Of a stretch of 64,000 nucleotides of DNA, positions 8,725 to 17,728 are shown in pieces. The DNA comes from JAJDAT01 sp964344185 (GTDB lineage: Bacteria > Nitrospinota > Nitrospinia > Nitrospinales > JAJDAT01), in contig CAYFMN010000002.1 in NCBI GenBank assembly GCA_964344185.1, positions 210,760-274,759 of the forward strand. Reading direction: 5' to 3'. The notes beneath the pieces were generated by a model. The model had not been told where the DNA came from and did not search any database. It saw nothing but the letters and a program-made list of their open reading frames with translations. Every line of letters starts with the position of its first letter. Positions within the stretch are counted from its first letter, which is position 1. Position numbers and translations under genes: made by a program.

Positions 8725-8882
8725 TAAGTAGCTTTTAATAAATTATCTGAAATAAAGATTACTCTATCAAATTTAAACGATATTTGTCCTTCACAAAATT
8801 ATATCCAATAACGGCATTCGTTTGGATTCCATTTGGTTAAAGAGTATAATTTTTATATTACATAATCGCCAATACCTTTGGA

Positions 8883-10325
8883 ATGATGAAAACTTATTTT
8901 GTTATTTTTTTCCTCTTATTGAATCTTATTTTTACTCCAACCTCCATAAGCGCAACTCGAGGGATTGTACCGGTCCCTATAATGGACCAAAATGGAAATC
9001 GCGTTGGTTTATACGAGGAAAGCCATGCCTTGATTATCGGTATCAGCGAATATTCGCATTGGCCTGACCTCCCCGGAGTCGCTCAAGACATCCAAAGCAT
9101 TCAACAAACTTTAGCAAATCATGGTTTTCACACGGTTGTTAACTTAAATTCAAACTTCAACAATCTCATAGAATCCATTGAAAGTTTTATCAACCAATAT
9201 GGATATAATCCCGACAATCGTCTCTTGTTTTATTTTGCCGGACACGGACATACTTTAAAATTGGCCTATGGGGAAGAGATGGGCTATCTGGTATCGTCTA
9301 ATACTCCAAATCCAAACCAAAACAAAACTGGTTTTTTGACTAAATCGTTAGACATGCAACAAATTGAAGTTTATGCCAAACGCATCCAATCTAAACACGC
9401 ATTGTTTCTATTTGACAGTTGTTTTTCCGGTTCTATTTTTTCTCTAAGTAGGTCTATCCCAAAAAACATTTCAATCAAAATCAGCAAACCGGTAAGGCAA
9501 TTTATCACCTCAGGCAGCAAGTATGAACAAGCGCCAGACAAAAGTATCTTTCGCGCTCAATTTGTATCGGCATTAAACGGCGAAGCTGATAGTAATGGAG
9601 ACGGTTATGTAACCGGAGTGGAATTAGGAGAGTTTTTACAAAAAACTGTAGTCAATTATTCTAAAGGAACGCAACATCCACAATATGGAAAAATTCGAAG
9701 CCCTTATTTAGATAAGGGCGATTTCGTATTTTCTTTGAAAAGCTTGACCTCTCCAAATATCGATCAAGCTTCCATCGCCCCTATTCCCGTCTCCCCTAAT
9801 TTAACTCCTAAAATGTCCGACTCTATTCCTTCTCCGCCGCAACATCCTAAACAATTTGGGCATTTACAAATTAACGTTAACGTCGCCGACGCCAAAGTTA
9901 GTATCAATGGAAAACCAAAAGGGATATCCCGCCTAAACAACCCTTTAAACATAACGAGGCTACCGGTAGGGGAAGTTTGGGTACACATTGAATCGGAAGG
10001 ATATGTGCCTCTGGATTTCAGCAGCTCTATAAAAAATAATAATTGGACAGAAGAGTGGTATTGGCTTTTTAAAGAGGAAAAAGAACGATTTGTTCATAAA
10101 GATCAAATAAAAGATATAGGAGATCTTTCAAACGTAAACGTAAGGGTTTTTACTTCCGATTCGTCAAACGAAACCAGACCGACAAGGCCTCCGCCTCGCC
10201 GAATCGAAATAATACATAAATATGATTTGCCTCGTTACAAACGGCAAATCATTCAACGGCGACAACATCATTTGAGTCGCAAAAATAAAAAACAATATAT
10301 ACTAGACTATCAACGCAGACGATAG
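8883..10325 (+). CDS. Secreted caspase-fold (peptidase C14-like) protein with PEGA domain
   Basis: A 480-aa protein starting with a Sec signal peptide (hydrophobic stretch to about residue 26, SISA). The caspase-fold domain (about 45-285) shows HALIIGISEYSHW, the catalytic His in FYFAGHGH and the catalytic Cys in FLFDSCFSG, so the His-Cys dyad is intact. A Ca-binding EF-hand/dockerin-like loop (DSNGDGYVTGVELGEF) lies near 240. A PEGA domain (about 325-400: GHLQINVNVADAKVSINGK) follows, a surface-binding beta domain. The tail is proline/arginine-rich and very basic. Family members cleave after basic residues, often in a Ca-dependent way. The start is ATG-ATG; either Met could serve. Confidence 0.88.
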   Translation: MMKTYFVIFFLLLNLIFTPTSISATRGIVPVPIMDQNGNRVGLYEESHALIIGISEYSHWPDLPGVAQDIQSIQQTLANHGFHTVVNLNSNFNNLIESIESFINQYGYNPDNRLLFYFAGHGHTLKLAYGEEMGYLVSSNTPNPNQNKTGFLTKSLDMQQIEVYAKRIQSKHALFLFDSCFSGSIFSLSRSIPKNISIKISKPVRQFITSGSKYEQAPDKSIFRAQFVSALNGEADSNGDGYVTGVELGEFLQKTVVNYSKGTQHPQYGKIRSPYLDKGDFVFSLKSLTSPNIDQASIAPIPVSPNLTPKMSDSIPSPPQHPKQFGHLQINVNVADAKVSINGKPKGISRLNNPLNITRLPVGEVWVHIESEGYVPLDFSSSIKNNNWTEEWYWLFKEEKERFVHKDQIKDIGDLSNVNVRVFTSDSSNETRPTRPPPRRIEIIHKYDLPRYKRQIIQRRQHHLSRKNKKQYILDYQRRR

Positions 10326-10342
10326 CTTCTTACCAAGAACAA

Positions 10343-11293
10343 ATGAAAATAGTCAGTTTGCTCCCTTCATCAACGGAAATAGTTTGCCAACTTGGACTAG
10401 GCGATAAGCTTGTCGGCATTTCCCATGAGTGCGACTTTCCAGATTCTATTACACATTTGCCTCGTTTGACTTCTTCAAGAGTCGACTACTCGGGTAAAAG
10501 CGACTCAATCCATCAATCTGTAATGGAGTTGTTAAAAACTTCCGTTTCTGTTTACGATTTAAACTTGGAATTGTTAGCCGAATTAAATCCCGATTTCATC
10601 ATCACCCAGGATTTATGCGATGTTTGCGCAGTTTCCTTCGACCAAGTCCAAAGTGCTTGCAACGATTATTTAAATTCAAACGCTAAAATTATTTCTCTAA
10701 AACCCAAAACTCTAGAAAATATATGGTCGGATATAAACCGCGTCGCAAGAGAATTAGGCGTTGACGACGCAGGTTCCGCATTTATAAATCAAGCAAACCG
10801 TCGAATAGAATCGGTCCAAAACAAAATTAGCCAGGCGCAAGTTCCTAAAAAGAAAATCATAACAATCGAATGGCTCAATCCCATTATGGCGGGCGGCATG
10901 TGGGTTCCTGAAATGATCGAAATTGCCGGAGGAGAGGCGCTTTTAGTGGGAAAAGGAGATCAAGCTTTGACTCTGAACTTTGAGGCTTTGGAAAAAATAA
11001 ATCCTGAAGTCGTCATAATAAAACCTTGCGGATTTAAATTAGATCAAACCATAAGAGAACTTGACGTTATTCGCAAAAATATTCCCTGGAAAAATTGGCA
11101 AGCTTATAAAGAAAACAAAGTTTTTCTTGTGGATGGCAATGCTTACTTCAACAGACCCGGCCCAAGGATTTTAGATTCCATAGAAATTCTCGCTTATTGC
11201 GCTTTTTCAGACTTATTTTCGGAGTTCAAGGAAAGGTTTACGAATAAACTCATCCAGTTAGAAAACTTGGGATTACCCTCTCATATTACTTAA
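10343..11293 (+). CDS. BtuF-like cobalamin-binding protein (periplasmic-binding fold), no signal peptide
   Basis: A 316-aa protein of the helical-backbone metal-receptor family (PF01497 type): it opens with KIVSLLPSSTEIVCQLGLGDKLVGISHECD and contains the central long-helix arrangement and the NPDFIITQ strand typical of BtuF-like proteins. ABC-transporter BtuF proteins carry a signal peptide, but this one begins directly with the first beta strand, so it is predicted cytoplasmic. Such signal-less copies are widespread and usually annotated cobalamin-binding; the true ligand is uncertain. It follows the caspase-like gene by 17 bases and precedes the cupin gene by 11 bases, which suggests co-transcription. 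Confidence 0.85.
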   Translation: MKIVSLLPSSTEIVCQLGLGDKLVGISHECDFPDSITHLPRLTSSRVDYSGKSDSIHQSVMELLKTSVSVYDLNLELLAELNPDFIITQDLCDVCAVSFDQVQSACNDYLNSNAKIISLKPKTLENIWSDINRVARELGVDDAGSAFINQANRRIESVQNKISQAQVPKKKIITIEWLNPIMAGGMWVPEMIEIAGGEALLVGKGDQALTLNFEALEKINPEVVIIKPCGFKLDQTIRELDVIRKNIPWKNWQAYKENKVFLVDGNAYFNRPGPRILDSIEILAYCAFSDLFSEFKERFTNKLIQLENLGLPSHIT

Positions 11294-11304
11294 AAAATCT
11301 CAAA

Positions 11305-11589
11305 ATGAATTCTTCCGTAGACAGAAAGTCTATTAAAAAAGATTGGGCAAAAAGAAACTACTCCTGCGGTTTGTTTGTAGACCCGCCAGGTCAATGCTGG
11401 GAGGATTTTGTCCATTCGGTAGACGAATTGGTTATAGTAATGGAAGGAGAACTGGAAATTGAAATGGATGGGGAAAAAATCCATCCAAAAATTGGAGAAG
11501 AGGTTTTCATTCCACGTCAAGTTTATCACTCGGTCCGGAACATTGGGAAGATATCAGCGCGTTGGCTTTATGGATATAAAAACATCTAG
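11305..11589 (+). CDS. Small cupin-domain protein
   Basis: A 94-aa single-domain cupin. The first cupin motif is degenerate (VHSVDELVIVMEGELEIEMDG, with one clear His) and the second is GEEVFIPRQVYHSVRNIG. The Glu/His pattern could hold one metal ion, but the second half of the usual HxH motif is not complete. Comparable cupins are sensors or small-molecule binding proteins. It starts 11 bases after the BtuF-like gene and is likely its operon partner. The substrate is unknown. Confidence 0.8.
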   Translation: MNSSVDRKSIKKDWAKRNYSCGLFVDPPGQCWEDFVHSVDELVIVMEGELEIEMDGEKIHPKIGEEVFIPRQVYHSVRNIGKISARWLYGYKNI

Positions 11590-11617
11590 CATTTCTCTTC
11601 AAGTAAATAGAATTAAC

Positions 11618-12409
11618 CTACTCAAAGGGCGGTTGCATTTTTCGATCTAATTCTTCTTTCGTTAAATTTAACCTTCCTTGAATAAAAGGCAGTTTACCTT
11701 CCGCTATCGATACAGCTTGACTATCTTTAAGAGCTTTGCCCAGTTCAATTGAAATCATAATTTGTTTAAATGCCTTGTTCCAATCCCTTGAATGCTCATA
11801 CACACTGGCTAAATTAAGATGTGCCTGTAGGTGATTTGGATCAAGTTTGATGGTTTTTTGATAAAATTCAATTGTCCTTGCAATATCTTGTAAATACCAA
11901 TACTCTTTCGCAATTTTAAACATAAGATTAACATCATTATTTCTATCTTCCGCAATCTTTTCAAGCTCCTTAACCGCTAAATCGTTACGCACTAGTTTTC
12001 CATAAGTCGAAGCTAATCCAAACCTAGCCTCTACATTTTTGGGATCTACTTTTAAAACATTTTTATAAGCGCCAAGAGCTTTGTCTCTTTTTCCCCACTC
12101 TTCATAAATCGCCCCAATGCGAACCATAGCCAAAACATATTTTGGATTAATTTTTAAGGCTCCTTCCAACTCTTGGATCGCTTCTTCATAAGCTCCTATT
12201 CTTTGTTTTTCTATAGCGTTTTGAGTCAATTCTGCGGGATCGTTTGATCTGCCAGACGCTTCCGAATCTCTATGCGTTTGCTCATCGCCACTGCATGAAG
12301 CAATGAGCAAGATAATTGAAAAACCAATAACCTTTATGAATTCGCCAATTCCTACTACATTTTTATAGCCGATAATCAATCTTCCTATTTTTTTAATTAG
12401 GAGAATCAA
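11618..12409 (-). CDS. TPR lipoprotein
   Basis: A 263-aa protein with a hydrophobic N-terminal stretch ending in LLIASCSG, a lipobox (I-A-S-C) with the acylated Cys near residue 39. The start is uncertain because the n-region is long (MILLIKKIGRLIIGYKN). From about residue 55 there are about five tetratricopeptide repeats (for example AIQELEGALKINPKYVLAMV and TIEFYQKTIKLDPNHLQAHL). It is predicted to be an envelope scaffold for protein contacts. The gene is convergent with the cupin gene (28-base gap) and divergent from the IF3-N fusion gene. Confidence 0.85.
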   Translation of the reverse strand: MILLIKKIGRLIIGYKNVVGIGEFIKVIGFSIILLIASCSGDEQTHRDSEASGRSNDPAELTQNAIEKQRIGAYEEAIQELEGALKINPKYVLAMVRIGAIYEEWGKRDKALGAYKNVLKVDPKNVEARFGLASTYGKLVRNDLAVKELEKIAEDRNNDVNLMFKIAKEYWYLQDIARTIEFYQKTIKLDPNHLQAHLNLASVYEHSRDWNKAFKQIMISIELGKALKDSQAVSIAEGKLPFIQGRLNLTKEELDRKMQPPFE

Positions 12410-12586
12410 CTCAACACCCCAATGAGCATCTTTAAAAATGGTAAAGTTAAGAGAATAGCATTTAAGATTTTTCCTATCAATAGTAAGAATTTCCTTGAAA
12501 AAAGAACTTTTTCAAGGCAGAATGTGCCAGCAATCTGCCCTATACCTTATTTAAGCATTTTTATTTCGATTTTTTTCGGTTAAAAA

Positions 12587-14008
12587 ATGCAAATTGACAA
12601 ACTCCTAATCAACGAGCAAATTAAGGCTAAAGAAATAAACCTCGTTGATAACCATGATAAGTTTTTAGGCTCTTACCCTACTAAAGAAGCCATTTCAATT
12701 GCGAAGGAACAAAGTTTGGATTTAATTCAAATTATTCCTTCCAATGATCGCCCCTTTTGCCAAATATCCAAATTGGAATATTCTGCCGCAAAGGCGGCTA
12801 GGTCTTATCTAAATTATCTTTTAACATTGAATATCCGTGGCGAAGAGGCATTTGGTCCTTTAGCGCTATCATTTATCCGGGAAAATGATTTCGACAAACT
12901 GCAATTACTCCCCGAAGAACAATTTAATCTTATAATGGCGACAATCCAGGTTTTGGCCGCCGAACCCAAACGTTTCTCGGTTAAGGTTGACCTGCTAAAA
13001 AAGGCTCAATCTTTGCTCAGCCGAACTCGCTATCACAGTTTAGATTTAAGTCGTCAAATTCAATATGACATAACTAAAACAGAAGCTGAGCTTAAAATTT
13101 ACAATGAGGCAATGAAGCCGTCTTCACAGCCTACAAACTCAGAAAAACATCAACTCATCGTACAATCAGACATTCCCGAATATATTTTAAATACCGCGCA
13201 AAAAAGGGCAGCCGAGTACTATAAAGAGAAATTCAAAGTTTCTAAAAAAGGAAAATTAGCTCAACACTTTTCCGGAGGATCAAGAAAGTTTGAACCGGAC
13301 AATAGCGATGTTCATAAAGAATTTCCCGGAGCTTGCGCTCCCTTCATGAATGTCCGCACAAATGCGTTTCACATAATGTTGCCGTTTGATATTAAAATCA
13401 GCCGTAGGCCCGAAGAGCAGCTAGACGCTGGAGCAAGAATATATTATTCAAAGATGGGATATTCCTTACCGCTAGGATATGAAAAGGATAAATTGGTTAA
13501 TTTTAATAACGGAGAAGTTGTTGATATAAATATGGACGATCCTAATCTCTTATTTTTTTCAGTTTCCCGAGTTAAAGAACCGGAATTTAAATATCAGGGT
13601 TCCGACCCAGGCATTCCTCCTCAATATGCCTATCCCTATGCTGTATTACAACGCACCAATTGTCTTGGTCCTTATCTGCAGGTAGTAACTAATTTTAAAG
13701 TCTGGTTTGACTCTTCCACTGTTTCTCTATTAGTACAAGGCGCGCCGGATCTTTATGAATACGGACTTCAAGGCGGTTCTGGTTTGATGACCCGCTCTCA
13801 TGGATCTGATAAAGTGGAAGCTTATGCGGAAAACACAAGAGAATTATGGCAAGAAGGATTAAGTTTTAATTTCGTCAACCTGCATCTCATATTATCTCCA
13901 GGAAACGAATCGGCTTTTGTGCCATATAACACGCCGATTTTCACAATCTATCCCACGCTTAATAATCAAAATTATAAAATTGAAGATTACAGAAAAGCTT
14001 CTCGTTAA
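12587..14008 (+). CDS. Fusion of translation initiation factor IF3 N-terminal domain to an unknown domain
   Basis: A 473-aa protein. Residues about 6-65 align with the IF3 N-terminal domain: INEQIKAKEINLVD, then FLGSYPTKEAISIAKEQSLD and LIQIIPSNDRPFCQISKLEY mirror the IF3 pattern INxEIRAxEVRLI, LGxxSxxEAL, LVEIxPNxxPPVCxIMDYxKF. The IF3 C-terminal domain, which binds the 30S P-site region, is absent. A helical linker (about 75-190) leads to an unrecognised globular region (about 195-473) with PGACAPFMNVRTNAFHIMLP and a C-terminal FVPYNTPIFTIYPTLNN segment. I infer ribosome-related docking or reuse of the fold as a scaffold; the function is unknown. It stands alone, preceded by a 177-base gap and followed by a deleted family-1 repeat. 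Confidence 0.8.
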   Translation: MQIDKLLINEQIKAKEINLVDNHDKFLGSYPTKEAISIAKEQSLDLIQIIPSNDRPFCQISKLEYSAAKAARSYLNYLLTLNIRGEEAFGPLALSFIRENDFDKLQLLPEEQFNLIMATIQVLAAEPKRFSVKVDLLKKAQSLLSRTRYHSLDLSRQIQYDITKTEAELKIYNEAMKPSSQPTNSEKHQLIVQSDIPEYILNTAQKRAAEYYKEKFKVSKKGKLAQHFSGGSRKFEPDNSDVHKEFPGACAPFMNVRTNAFHIMLPFDIKISRRPEEQLDAGARIYYSKMGYSLPLGYEKDKLVNFNNGEVVDINMDDPNLLFFSVSRVKEPEFKYQGSDPGIPPQYAYPYAVLQRTNCLGPYLQVVTNFKVWFDSSTVSLLVQGAPDLYEYGLQGGSGLMTRSHGSDKVEAYAENTRELWQEGLSFNFVNLHLILSPGNESAFVPYNTPIFTIYPTLNNQNYKIEDYRKASR

Positions 14009-14016
14009 CTTTTTTT

Positions 14017-14060
14017 AGGGAACCCCTAAAAATTGAGATATGAATTATTAGAGGTCCTCT
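14017..14060 (+). repeat. Family-1 intergenic repeat, internally deleted copy E
   Basis: 44 bp holding both ends of the family (AGGGAACCCCTAAAAATTGAG and GAATTATTAGAGGTCCTCT) but lacking the central hairpin. It begins 8 bases after the stop of the IF3-N fusion gene and ends 25 bases before the stop of the convergent hydrolase gene. A deletion derivative that keeps both terminal repeats resembles the decay of a miniature mobile element. Confidence 0.7.
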
Positions 14061-14085
14061 TTAATCATCAGTGGATTAGAAATCT

Positions 14086-15093
14086 TCATCCGGCAAACGC
14101 TTCTTCGGCTTCCCTATAAATTTGATCTTTCCGCTCAAAATGTTTCGGAGAAAAATGGAAAGGGATTAATTGCTTTACCTGGGCCATGCGAGCCAGGGTC
14201 CCGGCTTGGCGGCTGGTTAAATGTCTTCTCTCCCTTCCTCGCTCTTCTTCTTCGGCAATAAATGGAGATTCGCAGAAAAATTTATCGGCTTCCTTGACCA
14301 ACTCCACGATTTTTTCATTATTTCCTTCCTGGAAAACCGTATCAGTAATATAAGCTATTTTTTGACCCGGCGATATCTCCACAAGTTCTTCTTTCAACTC
14401 GCCTAAAGTAAACAACTTGGTCTCAAACTCTTTAAGTTCTCCAATGGGAACAGAAATTTTAGAATCATTAGGAACCTCCTCATTTATCATCGTTTTTAAA
14501 TCGTTTAGCCAACGACCGGGAACAAATTTTCGAGCTTCTAACTTTTCTTTCCGAATATTTAGATGCTTGTTCTCTACCAGCGCAAACCCCAGACAAGGCA
14601 CTCTATGTTCTAGAATAGCGGTATATACTTTAAAAGAAGGTTCTTCCCATAAAGGTTGGGTCTCAGAAAAAGCTTCTTCTTTTTCGCTGCTTCTTTGAAA
14701 CTTTTCAATCGCTCTAAAAGTCGCCCGACGAATTCGTCCAGGAAGCGCTTCCGTCACTTCCAGGGTAAGAGACTCATCGTATCGGTCCACTAAGTTCCAA
14801 GTGAACCCAGCTAATTTCCCTTCCACGTTTCGAATAAAGTTTTCCGGCCCAAAGAGTCGAATAGTCTTCTCTCGCCCAAAGTTTACTCTCAACAACTGAT
14901 CAAACCCGACAAAATGATCAATATGCGTATGACTCACGAACACATGCGAGACTTTTGTTAAATCCGACCCCGGCAACGCCGACACATTTCCAACGTCGAA
15001 TAAAATGCCTCGTTTTTCATAAATAAAATCTATATAAATTCCCGGGTCCCCAAAAGGGTCGTTGATTAATCTTGGTATCAAAGAGGGTTTCAT
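14086..15093 (-). CDS. Ribonuclease Z-like metallo-beta-lactamase-fold hydrolase
   Basis: A 335-aa MBL-fold protein. The zinc motif HTHIDH (in VFVSHTHIDHFVGFDQLLR, near residue 55) is complete, a later His sits in TAILEHRVPCLGFAL, the bridging Asp in IAYITDTVF, and the last His in LIPFHFSPK. The GLVE-like RNase Z features and the LTSRQAGTLARMAQVKQL block support tRNase Z-like relatives, but the exosite arm is not obvious, so other phosphodiesterase activities are possible. It starts 6 bases after the prfB stop on the same strand, so the two are probably co-transcribed. Confidence 0.82.
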   Translation of the reverse strand: MKPSLIPRLINDPFGDPGIYIDFIYEKRGILFDVGNVSALPGSDLTKVSHVFVSHTHIDHFVGFDQLLRVNFGREKTIRLFGPENFIRNVEGKLAGFTWNLVDRYDESLTLEVTEALPGRIRRATFRAIEKFQRSSEKEEAFSETQPLWEEPSFKVYTAILEHRVPCLGFALVENKHLNIRKEKLEARKFVPGRWLNDLKTMINEEVPNDSKISVPIGELKEFETKLFTLGELKEELVEISPGQKIAYITDTVFQEGNNEKIVELVKEADKFFCESPFIAEEEERGRERRHLTSRQAGTLARMAQVKQLIPFHFSPKHFERKDQIYREAEEAFAG

Positions 15094-15099
15094 AAAATT

Positions 15100-16207
15100 T
15101 TATCCGGCCTCGTTAGCTGCATGAAGTAGATACGCCTCAATGAACTTTCCCAAGTCTCCATCCATTACCGCGTCAACGTTGCCCGTTTCCACTTGGGTTC
15201 GTAGATCTTTCACCATTCTATAGGGATGCATTACATAAGACCGTATTTGGCTACCCCACTCAATCTTTTTCTTATCTTTTTCTAAATCTTTCATATCCTC
15301 CATCTGTTTTTCTTTTTCAATCTCGTGCAATCGAGCCTTGAGAACCTTCATACAAGAGGCTTTATTTTTATGTTGAGACCGTTCATTCTGGCATTGGACA
15401 ACAATACCCGTCGGCTTATGCGTAATCCGAACCGCCGAATCGGTTGTATTAACGCCCTGCCCTCCGGGTCCGGAGGCGCGATACACGTCGATTTTCAAAT
15501 CGGCTTCGGAGATATCTACATCAACCTCGTCATCTACCTCCGGATAGACAAAAACTGAGGCAAACGAAGTATGACGTCTTTTATTAGCGTCGAACGGCGA
15601 AATCCTTACTAAACGATGGACTCCAATTTCTGCCTTAAGATAACCAAAAGCATATTCTCCAGAAAAAAGGATCGTCGCGCTTTTGATGCCAGCTTCATCT
15701 CCATACTGCATATCAAGGACTTCTACTTTAAAGTCGTTACGATCACCCCAACGCGAATACATCCGCATCAACATCATTGCCCAATCTTGGGATTCAGTGC
15801 CTCCAGCTCCAGAGTTTATAGCTAAAATTGCGTTATTAGAGTCGTTTTCGCCGGAAAGCATTGCCTTAAATTCTGCGTCGGCCAATCCCTCTTCATGTTC
15901 TTTTAAGGAAGTTTCGATTTCACCAAGCAAAGATTCATCATTCTCCTCCTGGCAAAGCTCGATCATGACCTGAATATCCTCGTTCTCTTTTAGTAGTTTG
16001 TTCCAAAGCTCAACGGGCTTTTGAAAGGAAGATCTCTTTTGCAGAATTTTTTGGGCGGACTCGTTATCATTCCAAAAATCAGGAGCCGCAACGGCTTTAT
16101 CCAACTCTTCTAATTCTTTTAATTTATTAGCGACGTCAAAGATAACCTCTTAGTCGTTCAATTCGAACGGTTAATTCTTTACATTGATTCTGATATTCGT
16201 CTAACAT
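15100..16207 (-). CDS. prfB: Peptide chain release factor 2, expressed by programmed +1 frameshift
   Basis: RF2 recognises UGA and UAA and triggers peptidyl-tRNA hydrolysis. The gene is in two frames: ATG at 16207 opens 23 codons ending RIERLRGYL and then meets TGA (16138-16136). Shifting +1 at CTT-TGA-C gives Asp and continues DVANKLKELEELDKAV through to the stop at 15100, for 368 residues in total. The GGQ motif (ASGPGGQGVN), which enters the peptidyl-transferase centre, and the SPF anticodon-like tripeptide (RISPFDANKRR) are both present. The frame that begins at 16104 with Met is only part of the gene. The RNase Z-like gene follows 6 bases downstream. Confidence 0.95.
16134..16151 (-). 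other. prfB programmed +1 frameshift site
   Basis: On the minus strand the sequence reads AGAGGTTATCTTTGAC. It has the canonical slippery CTT followed by an in-frame TGA and C, with an internal Shine-Dalgarno-like AGAGG a few bases before. The best-known form is AGGGGGTATCTTTGAC, so the anti-SD element is weaker here. The stop codon is the one RF2 itself reads, which makes the shift autoregulatory. Confidence 0.93.
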
Positions 16208-16400
16208 CGCTAAGCGCTCCCGTAATTTTTGATAAATAGCTAGAGTTGATCTCTAGGAGATTATTCTGGATAAATTCTGGTTCGAATTCAAGGAGAAAGC
16301 AAAAACAACCGTAAAGTTAGTAATATGAACAAATTCAACCTCGATTATATTTTTATTCCCCGCAGGCCATAAAATAGTCTAAAATAGAAAATCAAACGTT

Positions 16401-16443
16401 ATGCCTAAAGGCTTTGAAAGATAATATCTTTCGGCTTGGGCAT
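16401..16443. other. Long imperfect inverted repeat upstream of the radical SAM cluster
   Basis: ATGCCTAAAGGCTTTGAAAG is followed, after a short centre, by ATCTTTCGGCTTGGGCAT. The arms pair over most of their length around a GAAAGATA/ATATCTTTC core. It lies 37 bases before the start of the cluster's first gene and could be an operator or leader hairpin. No T-tract follows, so a terminator is unlikely on the plus strand. Confidence 0.4.
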
Positions 16444-16479
16444 TCCTCATTATTTTATATTCATACCAATTTTTAATAG

Positions 16480-17664
16480 ATGAGTTCTTTAACCTCGCCA
16501 CAACCAAAAACTGAAGAAACCGCAACCTCAACGCCCCAATCTGCCAATGTTTCAACAAATGGCAACGGTAATTCGGCGATTTCATTTCTAAAAAAATTGG
16601 TGAAGAAAATGCCATTTTCGATGGCTATGGACTTTTATCGTAGACGATTTCTAGATTCGCCGCTTTTCGATAGTTCTATTGAACCTATGGCCAATATTTT
16701 AGAGGATTGGCCTCGGGTTTTGGTTATAGATAACACCAATAGTTGCAATGCCAAATGCGTTTGGTGCCCAAATCCAGATCTTACCAACCTTGGCGTTATG
16801 AAAATGGACGTTTTTCGCCATATTACCGACGATTACGCAAGCCGTGGCGGCCACATTCGTTTTGGAACATTCGGCGAACCAATGTTAGATAAAACTTTAG
16901 GTCAAAAAATTGAATACCTTAGAAGGTTCCCATCAATTACCGGCGCGGAAGTTTTAACCAACGGTTATTTCTTGACGGGAAAGATTATTCCTACCCTGCT
17001 TGAACATTCTATTGCCGTTGAAATTAGCTTAGACGAGTTAGATAAAGAAACTTTTGAAGACGTCAAAAAAATGAGCTATGACGTAGTACGAAATAACATA
17101 CTGGAATTTTTAGAAGCCAATGACCGGTCTCCAAAACCTGTGCCCGTTAATTTTCGGGTAAAAACTTTAAAAACTTATGAAGAAACGGTTAATCACGAGC
17201 TTTATAAACGAATGTCAGACCATAACTGTACTATTGAACTCACTCCAATTGACGATAATATCATCGCCAATTGGGCGGGTAAATTTGATAAAGACTCTTT
17301 CTTTGAGTCTTACGTGAACGGCTCTCCAGCTAAAACTAAATTTAGTTATAAACAATTTAATCTAACCAACACAGCTCCTTGCGTTCAACTCTGGAAGTGG
17401 TTGGTTATATACTGGGACGCTTCCGTTGTACTATGTTGTGTCGATATGTTTTCCACTACTAGATTAGGCAACCTCAAAGATAAATCTATAGAAGAAATTT
17501 GGACCGGCTCCGTAATGACTAAAATGCGCCAAAAAATGCGAGAACGAAAACGCTTTGACATTCCAATTTGCCAAGAATGCGATATCCATCTAAGTTGGCA
17601 TAACCTTAAAGAGTATTACGATAAATCGGGAGCGATTCTTCCCAGCCGGCGATTCATAAGCTAA
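16480..17664 (+). CDS. Radical SAM/SPASM protein, first gene of the FkbH-ACP cluster
   Basis: A 394-aa protein. After a low-complexity polar leader (residues 1-40) the radical SAM domain carries the CxxxCxxC cluster motif in NSCNAKCVWCP (about 88-95) and the FGTFGEPML motif, matching the GGE-like segment. The C-terminal SPASM region has Cys residues in CVQLWKWLVIYWD, VVLCCVD and IPICQEC, with the IEEIWTG spacer typical of SPASM enzymes that bind auxiliary Fe-S clusters. Relatives act in peptide, sugar or lipid maturation. The product here is unknown. It is followed after 28 bases by an assembly gap, so the link to the next gene is not fully certain. Confidence 0.88.
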   Translation: MSSLTSPQPKTEETATSTPQSANVSTNGNGNSAISFLKKLVKKMPFSMAMDFYRRRFLDSPLFDSSIEPMANILEDWPRVLVIDNTNSCNAKCVWCPNPDLTNLGVMKMDVFRHITDDYASRGGHIRFGTFGEPMLDKTLGQKIEYLRRFPSITGAEVLTNGYFLTGKIIPTLLEHSIAVEISLDELDKETFEDVKKMSYDVVRNNILEFLEANDRSPKPVPVNFRVKTLKTYEETVNHELYKRMSDHNCTIELTPIDDNIIANWAGKFDKDSFFESYVNGSPAKTKFSYKQFNLTNTAPCVQLWKWLVIYWDASVVLCCVDMFSTTRLGNLKDKSIEEIWTGSVMTKMRQKMRERKRFDIPICQECDIHLSWHNLKEYYDKSGAILPSRRFIS

Positions 17665-17692
17665 CAACGTTCTTTCTCGATTCGTCCAATCC

Positions 17693-17702
17693 NNNNNNNN
17701 NN
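17693..17702. other. Assembly gap (10 N)
   Basis: The nine bases before the gap (GTCCAATCC, 17684-17692) are repeated exactly after it (17703-17711). This suggests that two contigs overlapped there and were joined with a placeholder, so little or no sequence is missing. Confidence 0.9.
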
Positions 17703-17728
17703 GTCCAATCCCCAAATTTGTTTTTCTA

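Noticed and set aside
16275..16300. GGTTCGAATTC, resembling a tRNA T-loop.
   Set aside because: The flanking bases cannot form the T-arm or acceptor stem, so no tRNA is supported.
16379..16615. A 78-aa minus-strand frame over the start of the radical SAM gene.
   Set aside because: It is the antisense shadow of a clear coding region and of the inverted repeat at 16401; no signal of its own.
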